Source of the DNA: JALZOC01 sp035758845
GTDB lineage: Bacteria > Acidobacteriota > Vicinamibacteria > Vicinamibacterales > 2-12-FULL-66-21
NCBI GenBank assembly: GCA_035758845.1
Contig: DASTVZ010000031.1
Location: 1 to 52,525, forward strand
Length of the DNA: 52,525 nt
Direction: 5' to 3'
Shown: piece by piece, positions 33,286 to 41,288 of the stretch
Numbering within the stretch: position 1 is the stretch's first letter
Layout: the number at the start of each line of letters is the position of its first letter
Made by a program: the position numbers and the translations under genes
The notes under the pieces: model-generated
What the model saw: only the letters and a program-made list of their open reading frames with translations
The model's database searches: none
What the model was told of the DNA's origin: nothing

Positions 33286-34962
33286 TTAGGGTCTCGTCTG
33301 GGCCGCCGCAAGCGCCCCTTCATACACTTTGACATACTCGCGGGCGGAAGCGTCCCAGGAGAAGTCAAGTTTCATGCCGTTTTGCTGGATCTTCCGCCAT
33401 TCCCTGGGTTTGCGGAAGAGCTCCAGCGCCCGCCGAACGGCCGTAACGAGGTCCGCCGGCGAGTATCCCTTGAATTTGAAGCCATTTCCACCGGGTTCGG
33501 ATGCGTCCTTGACGGTGTCTTCCAGCCCTCCGGTACTCCTCACAATCGGGGGCGTTCCGTATCGGAGGCTGTACATCTGATTGAGTCCACAGGGCTCATA
33601 TCGGGATGGCATCAGAAACATGTCGGCGCCCGCCTCAATCTGGTGCGCGAGACGCTCGTCAAAACCAATCATGGTCGAGACGCGATCCGGAAACTGGACG
33701 GCAAGGCTTCTCCACTGGTCCTCGAACTGGCGATCGCCGCTGCCGAGCATCACCCATGAGGCGTCCAGAGACATCAGCTCACCCACCACGGCGCTGATCA
33801 GGTCGAATCCCTTCTGAAACGTCAGCCGGGATATCAGACCGATCACCGGGCGATCGTCGGCGCGGTCAACAGGGAGACCCGCCGTCTCGAGCAGCCGGCG
33901 CTTCGCGACTTTCTTGCCCGAGAGATCGGTGCGTGAGTACGCCGCGCCGATGAAGCCGTCCAGGTCGGGATTCCAACGTTCGACATCGATGCCATTGAGA
34001 ATGCCGATCAGCGCATCAGCGCGGCGCCTGAGCACCCCCTCGAAGCCAAATCCGAATTCGGGCGTGAGAATCTCGCGCGCATAGGTCGGGCTGACGGTCG
34101 TGAGCTGCTCGCTGAAGTTGACGCCACCCTTCAAATAGCTGATCTGGCCCCAGTACTCGAGCGCCTGCATGTCCATCAGTTCATAGCCCAATCCAAGCGA
34201 CGGCAACGTCGCCGCCGGGAAGATCCCCTGGAATGCGAGATTGTGAATCGTAAAAATCGCAGGCACACCACCGACTATGGGGTCCGCCGAGAAATGCATT
34301 TTCTGGTAAACGGGGACGAGGCCGGTCTGCCAGTCGTGTGCGTGAATGATCGACGGTCGCTGTCCGACCAGGCGAACGTACTCGAGCGCGGCGCGGCTGA
34401 ACACCGCAAACCGCCACCCATTGTCGGTGTAGTCAACGCCGTCGACGTTATAGAGCCCGCCTGGCCGATCGAAGAGTTCAGGCACGTCCACGAACACGAC
34501 CGTGACGCCGGGCCGCTCCTCGCGTGAGTGAAACGAGACTGGTTGCGATCGACCACCAATCGACAGGCTGGTCGCCTGCGAGCGCGCTCCATATAAATCG
34601 ATGCCGCGATATCGCGGAAGCACGAGCGTGACGCGATGTCCGAGTCTTGCAAGCGCGTCAGGCAACGCAGCCGCAACCTCTGCAAGACCCCCTGTCTTCG
34701 CGTACGGGTGAGCTTCGGAGGCGACCATCAAGATCGACAGCGGCGGGCGCGGCTTCGGTGGACGTTTGGGAGCAGATGACTTCGCTGCAGGCGGCGCCTC
34801 GGACGTCGTTGGCGCGGGCGATCGTTGCTTGCTGGGAGATTTCGCTGCCGGCGGCGGTGGCGTCGACTTATCCGCTGTCGATGGCGACGTTTTCGTGGAG
34901 CGTGCGACCGACTCGGGTCGCGATGAAGTCCTGCCTGCAGGACGTTTCTTGTTCTCAGGCAT
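33286..34962 (-). CDS. glgA: Glycogen synthase (ADP-glucose type) with basic Pro/Ala-rich N-terminal tail
   Basis: Extends alpha-1,4-glucan from ADP-glucose. 558 residues from ATG 34962; the catalytic part is of usual size. It has LSILMVASEAHPYAKTGGLAEV (KTGGL nucleotide-binding motif), VFTIHNLAFQG-like AIFTIHNLAFQGIFP, ISRLTFQKGFDLI and RYEPCGLNQMYSLRYGTPPIVRSTGGLEDTV. The first 70 or so residues are a disordered Lys/Pro/Ala/Ser tail absent from typical GlgA. Alternative starts at 34977 and 35010 only lengthen this tail. The repeat copy at 35021-35086 lies 59 bases upstream. glgB and glgC are not in the window. Confidence 0.93.
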   Translation of the reverse strand: MPENKKRPAGRTSSRPESVARSTKTSPSTADKSTPPPPAAKSPSKQRSPAPTTSEAPPAAKSSAPKRPPKPRPPLSILMVASEAHPYAKTGGLAEVAAALPDALARLGHRVTLVLPRYRGIDLYGARSQATSLSIGGRSQPVSFHSREERPGVTVVFVDVPELFDRPGGLYNVDGVDYTDNGWRFAVFSRAALEYVRLVGQRPSIIHAHDWQTGLVPVYQKMHFSADPIVGGVPAIFTIHNLAFQGIFPAATLPSLGLGYELMDMQALEYWGQISYLKGGVNFSEQLTTVSPTYAREILTPEFGFGFEGVLRRRADALIGILNGIDVERWNPDLDGFIGAAYSRTDLSGKKVAKRRLLETAGLPVDRADDRPVIGLISRLTFQKGFDLISAVVGELMSLDASWVMLGSGDRQFEDQWRSLAVQFPDRVSTMIGFDERLAHQIEAGADMFLMPSRYEPCGLNQMYSLRYGTPPIVRSTGGLEDTVKDASEPGGNGFKFKGYSPADLVTAVRRALELFRKPREWRKIQQNGMKLDFSWDASAREYVKVYEGALAAAQTRP

Positions 34963-35020
34963 GCGCCTCAAAATCATCCCATCACTGGCAGATGCGATCA
35001 ACTTGATCAATCAACATCCT

Positions 35021-35354
35021 TCACCGTCACGCTGAAAACGTACCCACGGTTTAACGTAGAAGAATCGAAGAATCGAAGAATCGAAGGGGAAGCGGTAAAG
35101 AGCAAGCCGGCTGGCGCCCAGTGCGCCAGCCGGACACGTAGCCACCGCATCCGCCGCCAGCCGGCCTTCGGCCGGCACCAGGGAGCACGAGCATCACAGA
35201 AACAAACAGATCCTGACCGAGTGCTGCTTGTTTCTGTGATTCTCGCGCTCCTTGACGCGCGAAGCGCGTGGCGGCGAATGCGAAACAGCAGCTTCGGATC
35301 TTCGTTTCTTCGGGTCTTCGACGTAAATCGTGGTACGTCACTGCGCGACAGTGA
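35021..35354. mobile_element. 334-base structured element with ~64-base terminal inverted repeats
   Basis: The left end 35021-35086 and the right end 35292-35354 are inverted copies of one 64-base sequence, about three quarters identical by eye. Each has an outer core (GTGACAGTGA side; conserved ACGTAAACCGTG) and an inner (CTTCGNNT)n arm. The 205-base interior holds four stem-loops: 35107-35133 (11 bp), 35160-35176 (7 bp), 35182-35251 (28-base arms, 25 paired) and 35255-35269 (6 bp). No ORF is supportable inside. It lies between divergent glgA and the sulfatase-fold gene. It may be a MITE-like non-autonomous element, a structured RNA, or two mirror-image regulatory modules. Confidence 0.6.
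35182..35251. repeat. 28-base-arm hairpin at the centre of the structured element
   Basis: Arms 35182-35209 and 35224-35251 are inverted copies with three mismatches. The best block is ATCACAGAAACAA against TTGTTTCTGTGAT (13 perfect pairs). The loop is the 14 bases 35210-35223. The strength of the stem suggests an RNA or cruciform structure rather than chance. Confidence 0.8.
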
Positions 35355-35381
35355 GCCCTGTCCATATCGACTCTTCCACGC

Positions 35382-35387
35382 TACGAT
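35382..35387 (+). promoter_or_regulatory. TACGAT -10-like box of the sulfatase-fold gene
   Basis: The TACGAT hexamer ends eight bases before ATG 35396, with no ribosome-binding site in between. The right end of the structured element (35354) ends 27 bases upstream, where a -35 contact could fall. Confidence 0.4.
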
Positions 35388-35395
35388 CTTCCGAA

Positions 35396-37762
35396 ATGAA
35401 GCGCCGGCTTGCGCTCTTCGTCGTGCTCGTCATCGTTCTAGCGGCCGCTGGGTTCTGGTTCGTCCGCACTCGGCCGATCAGGACGAGCGCGGGTGCGGAC
35501 CTCGGCCAACTGCCGCGCGGCGTCGCGCGCGATCGGCTCAACGTCGTCGTCGTGACCCTCGACACAACTCGAGCCGATCGGATTGGCGCCTACGGATCGC
35601 GGGATGTCGAGACGCCGGCGTTCGATCGTCTCGCGACTGAAGGCGCGCTGTTCGAGCAGGCGGTGTCGGTCGCGCCGCTGACGCTGCCCGCACATTCGAG
35701 CATCTTCACCGGAAAATTTCCTCCCGAGCATGGCGTGCGCGATAACGGCGGATTTTTTCTCGGCGCCGATCAGCTCACTCTGGCCGAGATTCTCAAAGGC
35801 CGAGGCTATCGCACCGGGGGATTCGTCGCGGCGTATGTGCTCGCAGGCAAATGGGGCATCAATCAGGGATTCGACACCTACTTCGACGACTTCGATCTCA
35901 GTGGGGTCCGTGCCGTTTCGCTCTCGGCGATTCAGCGACCGGCGAATGAGGTTCTCGACAAAGCGCTCCCGTGGATCGAGCAGTCAACGGACACTCCTTT
36001 CTTTGCCTGGATTCATCTGTACGATCCGCACGTTCCGTATCGTCCTCCTGAGCCCTTCGCGACGAAGTACAAAGGCCATCCCTACAACGGAGAGATTGCC
36101 TTCGCGGACAGTCAGATCGCGCGGCTGCTCTCAACTCTGCAGACGCGCGGCCTGTACGACCGAACGGTGATTGTCGTGATGGGCGACCATGGCGAGAGTC
36201 TCGGCGATCACGGCGAGAGTGCACACGGGTTCTTCGTCTACAACAGCGTCACGCACGTGCCGCTGGTCGTTCGTACACCCTTCAGCAGCACAGGTCACAG
36301 GCGGATTGCCGATCCCGTGCGATCGGTCGACATTATGCCGACTGTCCTCGATCTGCTGGGAGCACCTGCCGCAACTGGCATCTCCGGCGTCAGCCTCGTG
36401 CCGCTGCTGACGGGAACAAAAACTGAACTTGCACTCGACGCCTATTCGGAAGCGATGTATCCGCTGCATCACTACGGATGGAGCGACCTTCACGCCCTTC
36501 GCTCGGGACGTTACAAAGTCATCGACGCGCCGCGCCCCGAGCTCTACGACATCGAACGCGATCCGAATGAGACGACGAATCTGTTTGCCGAGCGCCAGGC
36601 GCTCGCGGATCGCATGATCGCCGGGTTGCGCACGCTGGAAGGCGGCTTCAAGAAGGTGGTCGCCTCACTGCCTGCTGCGGACATCGATCCTGAGGCACGA
36701 GAACGGCTGGCGGCGCTCGGATACGTCGGGACGTTCGTCGCGAACGCTTCCGATCCGCGCACCGGGCGGGCCGATCCCAAGGACAAGATTGGCCTCTTCA
36801 ACAAGCTGAACGAGGCAACCGATATCTCCAGGGATCGCGAAAACGATCCCGAAGGATCGTTCACGCGAGTGGTGGCGCTGCTCAATCAAGTAATACAGGA
36901 GGATCCTCAGGTCATCGACGCGTGGTTCATGCGCGGAACGAAGTACCTGGCGCACGGCGATCTCGAGAAGGCGGTGGCGGATTACAGGCACACACTCTCG
37001 CTGAAACCGGACTACGACCTCGCCGTCTCGAACCTCGCGCAGGCTTACCGCCGCATGGGCAACGACGACGCCGCGCTTGCCGGGTTCGAACGTTACCTGC
37101 AGCTCGATCCAAAGGATCCCTTCGTGCACTACCAGATGGGCGAAATCTGGCTGGACCGCGGCGATTTGCCCCGCGCCGAATCACTTTTCCGACGCGCCCT
37201 CGAACTCGATCCGAGCGTCGTGGCGGCGAAGAATGCTCTTGGCGTCATCGCGCTTCAGCGCGGAGACGCGACAACGGCCGAGCGGCTCATCCGAGAAGCA
37301 CTCGCCACCAAGCCGACGCTTCGACTCGCGCATTTCAATCTGGCGCTGGTCGCCGAGCAACACGGCGACATCAGCACGGCAGAACGCGAGTATGTCGATG
37401 AACTCAAGGGCCACCCGGAGAACTACAAGGCGGCGTTCAACCTGTCGAGGCTGTACGAACAGGTTGGTGACCGCGAGGGTCAGATCGAAGCGCTGAAGCA
37501 ATCAATCGTCAGCAATCCGAGGTTCGCCGAAGGACATTTGTTCCTCGCAAAGGCGTACCTCGATGCGGGCTCAAAGCTGGATGAAGCCGTCAAGCTTGCG
37601 GAGAAGGGACTCGCGCTTGCGCCGCGTTCAGAGTACGCGCCACTCGGACACTATGTGCTCGCCGACATCTACAACCGGCAGGGACGCGTGCGGGAAGGCG
37701 CGCAGGAGCTCGCGCGCGGCCGCGCACTGGAGGCGACAACGCAAAAAGGGAAAAGGGAATAG
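35396..37762 (+). CDS. Membrane-anchored sulfatase-fold protein with C-terminal TPR domain
   Basis: 788 residues. An N-terminal membrane anchor (residues 5-25, LALFVVLVIVLAAAGFWFV) is followed by an alkaline-phosphatase-superfamily domain (about 48-420): VVVTLDTTRADRIGAYG (metal site), APLTLPAHSSIFTGKFPPEHGVRDN, FAWIHLYDPHVPYRPP and VMGDHGESLGDHGE. The formylglycine Cys/Ser of CxPxR is replaced by Thr (TLPAH), and Arg by His. So it is probably not a classical sulfatase; Thr is the nucleophile in phosphotransferases of the same fold. About seven TPR units (500-780) follow. Start ATG 35396, set by the anchor and the TACGAT box. The last residues (QKGKRE) are encoded by the terminator repeat. 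Substrate unknown. Confidence 0.85.
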   Translation: MKRRLALFVVLVIVLAAAGFWFVRTRPIRTSAGADLGQLPRGVARDRLNVVVVTLDTTRADRIGAYGSRDVETPAFDRLATEGALFEQAVSVAPLTLPAHSSIFTGKFPPEHGVRDNGGFFLGADQLTLAEILKGRGYRTGGFVAAYVLAGKWGINQGFDTYFDDFDLSGVRAVSLSAIQRPANEVLDKALPWIEQSTDTPFFAWIHLYDPHVPYRPPEPFATKYKGHPYNGEIAFADSQIARLLSTLQTRGLYDRTVIVVMGDHGESLGDHGESAHGFFVYNSVTHVPLVVRTPFSSTGHRRIADPVRSVDIMPTVLDLLGAPAATGISGVSLVPLLTGTKTELALDAYSEAMYPLHHYGWSDLHALRSGRYKVIDAPRPELYDIERDPNETTNLFAERQALADRMIAGLRTLEGGFKKVVASLPAADIDPEARERLAALGYVGTFVANASDPRTGRADPKDKIGLFNKLNEATDISRDRENDPEGSFTRVVALLNQVIQEDPQVIDAWFMRGTKYLAHGDLEKAVADYRHTLSLKPDYDLAVSNLAQAYRRMGNDDAALAGFERYLQLDPKDPFVHYQMGEIWLDRGDLPRAESLFRRALELDPSVVAAKNALGVIALQRGDATTAERLIREALATKPTLRLAHFNLALVAEQHGDISTAEREYVDELKGHPENYKAAFNLSRLYEQVGDREGQIEALKQSIVSNPRFAEGHLFLAKAYLDAGSKLDEAVKLAEKGLALAPRSEYAPLGHYVLADIYNRQGRVREGAQELARGRALEATTQKGKRE

Positions 37763-37799
37763 CCCCTTTTCCCTTCTCCCTTTTGCCTTTTCCCTTTAA
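37744..37799. terminator. Bidirectional A/G-T/C hairpin between convergent genes
   Basis: AAGGGAAAAGGG (37746-37757) is exactly complementary to CCCTTTTCCCTT (37764-37775), with a 6-base loop. CTCCCTTTTGCCTTTTCCCTTT follows. The TAG stop of the upstream gene lies in the loop. Transcription from either side would form the stem. It matches in style the 31839-31881 terminator. Confidence 0.7.
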
Positions 37800-40531
37800 A
37801 AGCTCCACCTTCCCCCAAACGTAATCTGTCTGGCGGTTTGCACACCTGTCGGCGCCTTATACAACACGGTATGTCCCGAAATTGTTGTGTTCGGGACCCT
37901 GCCCTGTCGCGTCGTCACCGTGCCGGTGTTGAACAGGTTGGCCATGTCGGCGTAGACGCCGAACCGGTGGTTCTGCACCCGGAACAACTTCTCCGCGCGC
38001 ACATCCAGGTTGTGGAAGAAATCGTTCCTCTGGCTGCCGCGCGGCTCGAGGAAGATTTCCTTTCTGCTGTTCAGTGGCAGGTTCAGCTGTGAGGTCGTGT
38101 ACCGCTGGAGTGGCGTGAACGGCCGTCCACTCAACGCCGTGTAAACCCCTCCCAGCATCACGTCCACTTTTGGAATGTTGTACTCGACGTTGAACTTCAT
38201 CTCGTGCCGGCGCGAGTTGGTGAGCTCGCCGAACGAGTTGATCAGCGCGGTGTTTGGCGACCCCCACTGTACGCCCCCCAGCCAGTTGCCGAACCCGGTG
38301 TTGTCCACGTTTCCTTCGGCCTTCGCCAGCACGTACGACAACTGATACCCGATTCGCCGCCTGAAGGCGCTGTCGAACAAAATCATCAACGCCTTGTAAT
38401 TGCGCCGCGGGTCAGCGGTTCCAATCACGTTGCCAGCCGTGTCGACGTACTGGTACCCCTCGACGTTCCGAATGAAGAAATCCTGATCGGTTGTCGAACG
38501 GTTCGCCCAGTTGTAGCCGGTGTAGGTCGTGTTCGTCAGCGAGTTGGTCAACGTCACCGGCCGCCATTGCGAGCCGTTGATGACGTTGTTGATGAAGTCC
38601 CCTGTCTTTCGCCAGATTCCCGTCACCGTCAGGCGCCCGGTCCTGGTCAACTGGTTCTCCCACGCGACATTGAACTCGTCAGTCCGGGGATGCCCGATAT
38701 CGTCGCTGATCCCGTACATGAAGCCAGGTGTTACGACTTCTGGCGGACCAGCAACCGAACCGTTCGGATTCAGCGGCGTCTGCACGTAGTCCTCAATCCC
38801 GGGCGTTGCCGAGATCCAGAACTGCGTCGCCGTGCCTTCGTAGTAGCGGCCGTAGAACGATCGGAGGACGGAAGAACCTTTGCCCGTGAGATCGTAGGCC
38901 ACGCCGATACGCGGACCCCACGCGAGGTCTGGTGTGTACACCGTCTTCTTCAGATCCGGGCTGTAGCCGCGAATACGATCGAGCCGCAACCCGAGATTCA
39001 TCGTCAGCCGGCCCGCGGACCACTGATCCTGCGCATACGCGGTGAAGCGCTTGTTGTCGCCGTGGAACGTGTAGCCATAGCTGATGCGGTAATACGGAAC
39101 GCCGCCGTATGCGTAGATGTAAAAGCCCGCCGGGCCGTACGGTTCATACTGGGTGCCGACGTGACTGCGCTCGATCTCCGCGCCGAACTTCAAGGCATGT
39201 CGTCCGAACGCATCCGCGTAGCGCGTGAGCGAGGCCTGCACCTGGTTGCGGCTGCGATCCTCGTACTCCAGCCCGCCGCCACCGCCGGTGTACTCATCAG
39301 TCAACGCGTCGTAGGTGAACGGCGACGGATCCACCGGATCGAGATAGTAGTAGCCGGTGTAGCCGGTGAACTTCGCCTCGAGGAACGTGCTGGTCCCCAT
39401 CACCTTGCGCCACTGCGCATTCCACACCCACTCGGGCGCGTCTTCCGTCACCGTCTGCTGATCGGTTGATTTCGATCCGGGATACCCTTGCCGTCCCGTG
39501 ACGTTGTACGAGTCGTATTGCATCCCGAGCACAAGCGTGTCGTTGGACGAGGGCTGCAACGTGAACTTCGTGTTGAAGCGAGGACTGATGTCCTGCGACG
39601 TCGCGATCGGTCCTGTCGGATCGGTTGTCGCTTCGTACCGCTGGATGCTGGCAAAGAAGAATGCCTTGTCCTTCTTCAACGGACCGCCCATCTGCACGGT
39701 GTAATCCGCGAGCTTCTTCGTAACCGCCGCCTCTCCCAACGCCGGGTTTTCGTCGAGCATGGACTCGGAGATGTTGTTGGAGGCGAGCGAATCATTCGTA
39801 TAACGAATGGAGAAGAGTCCCGTGAATGCATTTCCGCCCGACTTGGTCACCGTGTTGATGATTCCACCGGTGAACCCGCCGTACTCCGCGGGCGCGCCAA
39901 GGCCGCCCACCTGAATCTCTTCGATCAGGTTCTGATTGAAGAAGGTCCAGGCCGAGCCGCCTTGCGGGTCGCGGGTGTCGACTCCATCCATCAACAGCGC
40001 GTTGCCGTAGCTCGCCTGCGCGCCATATGCCGAGCTGTTGTTGATGCCCGGTGCATAGTTCAACAGGCCGGTCGACGTCGATGAGTAGATCGGCGTCAAC
40101 TGCAGCATCTCGTTGCTGATGTTGGTGTGCGTCGCCGAACTCTTGACGTCGACGGTGGACGCGGCCGTCACTTCGACGGTCTCCGTCACCCCACCGACTC
40201 TGAGCGCGAACTCCGCGGTCACGGTTTTTCCCAGACTGACGACGACGTCCGGTTGCGACTCTGAGAGGAAGCCGGTGAGCTCCGCCTTGAGAGTGTAGGT
40301 TGCCGGCGCGACGCCGACGAACCGGAACGTCCCGTCTGCGTCACTCACCGTCGTCTGCGATCCTCGGGGGCCCGTGAGCGTGACGTTCACTCCAGGGAGC
40401 ACCGCTCCCTGTTGATCGATGACTTTGCCTTCCACAGTACCGGTCTGCGTCTGGGCCGCTGCGAGCGGTACCCACGCGGCGCACACGATCAGGCACAAGA
40501 AGATCGTGCGTGCCATGCTTCGTATGTTCAT
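37796..40531 (-). CDS. TonB-dependent receptor with carboxypeptidase-like regulatory domain
   Basis: Outer-membrane beta-barrel receptor of the Oar-like kind. 911 residues. The signal peptide is MNIRSMARTIFLCLIVCAAW...AAA followed by QTQTGTVEGKVIDQQGAVLPGVNVTLTGP, a CarboxypepD_reg-like domain (about 30-110). The plug domain (about 130-240) has LLMDGVDTRDPQG and EYGGFTGGIINTVTKSGGNAFTG. The rest is the barrel, ending in the aromatic GGRWSF expected of outer-membrane insertion. ATG 40531 has AGAAGGG upstream. It lies 16 bases after a small secreted protein gene. The ligand, possibly peptide or glycan, is unknown; there is no SusD-like partner. Confidence 0.92.
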   Translation of the reverse strand: MNIRSMARTIFLCLIVCAAWVPLAAAQTQTGTVEGKVIDQQGAVLPGVNVTLTGPRGSQTTVSDADGTFRFVGVAPATYTLKAELTGFLSESQPDVVVSLGKTVTAEFALRVGGVTETVEVTAASTVDVKSSATHTNISNEMLQLTPIYSSTSTGLLNYAPGINNSSAYGAQASYGNALLMDGVDTRDPQGGSAWTFFNQNLIEEIQVGGLGAPAEYGGFTGGIINTVTKSGGNAFTGLFSIRYTNDSLASNNISESMLDENPALGEAAVTKKLADYTVQMGGPLKKDKAFFFASIQRYEATTDPTGPIATSQDISPRFNTKFTLQPSSNDTLVLGMQYDSYNVTGRQGYPGSKSTDQQTVTEDAPEWVWNAQWRKVMGTSTFLEAKFTGYTGYYYLDPVDPSPFTYDALTDEYTGGGGGLEYEDRSRNQVQASLTRYADAFGRHALKFGAEIERSHVGTQYEPYGPAGFYIYAYGGVPYYRISYGYTFHGDNKRFTAYAQDQWSAGRLTMNLGLRLDRIRGYSPDLKKTVYTPDLAWGPRIGVAYDLTGKGSSVLRSFYGRYYEGTATQFWISATPGIEDYVQTPLNPNGSVAGPPEVVTPGFMYGISDDIGHPRTDEFNVAWENQLTRTGRLTVTGIWRKTGDFINNVINGSQWRPVTLTNSLTNTTYTGYNWANRSTTDQDFFIRNVEGYQYVDTAGNVIGTADPRRNYKALMILFDSAFRRRIGYQLSYVLAKAEGNVDNTGFGNWLGGVQWGSPNTALINSFGELTNSRRHEMKFNVEYNIPKVDVMLGGVYTALSGRPFTPLQRYTTSQLNLPLNSRKEIFLEPRGSQRNDFFHNLDVRAEKLFRVQNHRFGVYADMANLFNTGTVTTRQGRVPNTTISGHTVLYKAPTGVQTARQITFGGRWSF

Positions 40532-40547
40532 GGTTGTCACGGCCCTT

Positions 40548-40898
40548 CTACTTCTTGCCCGGTGAGTGAATGCGATCGTTCTGAGCCGAGTACAATGCGT
40601 ACCCCACCCCTGCCCCCATCACCGCGAGCGCGATGATGCCCGGCTTCGTTTTGAAAAAGCCCGGGGAGGCCCCTGCGGACGACCCTTGACGATCGTCGCG
40701 CGCGACGGCCGTCGTTGCCGGCTTAGCTGCCGCATCGCGCACACCAATCTTCTCCACCGACTTCTTGATTGTTGGCGGTGATGGAGTCGTCGCCGTGTCG
40801 CTCGCGGCGGCGGGTAGCGGGATGAGCGCGGCGACGGCGACGAGCGTTGCCGCTCGTATCATCCTTCCGCACCACGATCTGGTTCTGACTGTCACCAC
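40548..40898 (-). CDS. Small exported protein of unknown function
   Basis: 116 residues. The signal-peptide-like N-terminus is MIRAATLVAVAALIPLPAAASD (after about 12 basic residues) and a Lys/Ala/Thr-rich middle follows. Near the C-terminus there is a hydrophobic glycine-rich segment, PGIIALAVMGAGVGYALYS, then a basic end (NDRIHSPGKK). GTG 40898 is preceded by GGGGAGG, a strong ribosome site. It is 16 bases before the TonB receptor gene in the same direction, so co-transcription is likely. The function is not recognised. Confidence 0.65.
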   Translation of the reverse strand: MVTVRTRSWCGRMIRAATLVAVAALIPLPAAASDTATTPSPPTIKKSVEKIGVRDAAAKPATTAVARDDRQGSSAGASPGFFKTKPGIIALAVMGAGVGYALYSAQNDRIHSPGKK

Positions 40899-41180
40899 AT
40901 CCTCCCCTCTTTGTACCCACTGGCATCTGCGCCGCGAAAACTATCACAAGAAGCGGGGCGCGTACTCCGTCATTTACGTCGGGATGAGCGGAGCGAGCAA
41001 CTCCACTCGCGTGATGGACTTCGCCCACGTTCATACATCCCATCCCACTCAACCATTCGTCACTGCCGGCATGCGAGTCATCACTACCCGCGCACAAACT
41101 GAAACAGATTCTTATTTATTGAGCCCAGCCGAGCTTGCCTCGAGAACGCGTGACCATTCGTACCATCCCTCCCCGCCTCC

Positions 41181-41240
41181 GCACCTGACGGTGCTTCGGC
41201 GAGGCAGGCTCAATCGCACCTGACGGTGCTTCGGCGACGC
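41181..41240. repeat. 25-base direct repeat
   Basis: GCACCTGACGGTGCTTCGGC(GAGGC/GACGC) occurs at 41181-41205 and 41216-41240, differing at one base and separated by 10 bases (CAATC lies in the spacer). Each copy contains the short palindrome GCACCTGACGGTGC, so each could form a hairpin. Confidence 0.75.
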
Positions 41241-41276
41241 GGGGTGCGTTTCCCTGCTCGACAGTCGCCGCTGATG

Positions 41277-41282
41277 TAAGAT
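41277..41282 (+). promoter_or_regulatory. TAAGAT -10-like box of the FdhE-like gene
   Basis: TAAGAT ends six bases before the GTG start at 41289. There is no Shine-Dalgarno sequence in that interval, in line with a leaderless transcript. Confidence 0.4.
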
Positions 41283-41288
41283 TCCGGC

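Larger units (their letters stand above)
40899..41288. other. 390-base gap between divergent genes
   Basis: No supportable ORF: open frames here are shadows extending from neighbours. It contains the ribosome site of the minus-strand secreted protein (GGGGAGG near 40905-40911), an AT-richer patch around 41103-41120, a 25-base direct repeat (41181-41205 and 41216-41240) and a TAAGAT box just before the FdhE-like gene. The remainder shows nothing I can name. Confidence 0.5.

Noticed and set aside
35221..35640. Plus-strand ORF of 139 residues through the structured element
   Set aside because: It crosses hairpins and enters the sulfatase-fold gene in another frame; no protein features.
38204..39469. 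421-residue plus-strand ORF opposite the TonB receptor
   Set aside because: The minus strand shows a full receptor with signal peptide, plug and barrel; the plus ORF is a long shadow without motifs.
40765..41223. Plus-strand ORF of 152 residues between the secreted protein and FdhE-like genes
   Set aside because: Overlaps the minus-strand secreted protein and the direct repeats; no family features or ribosome site.
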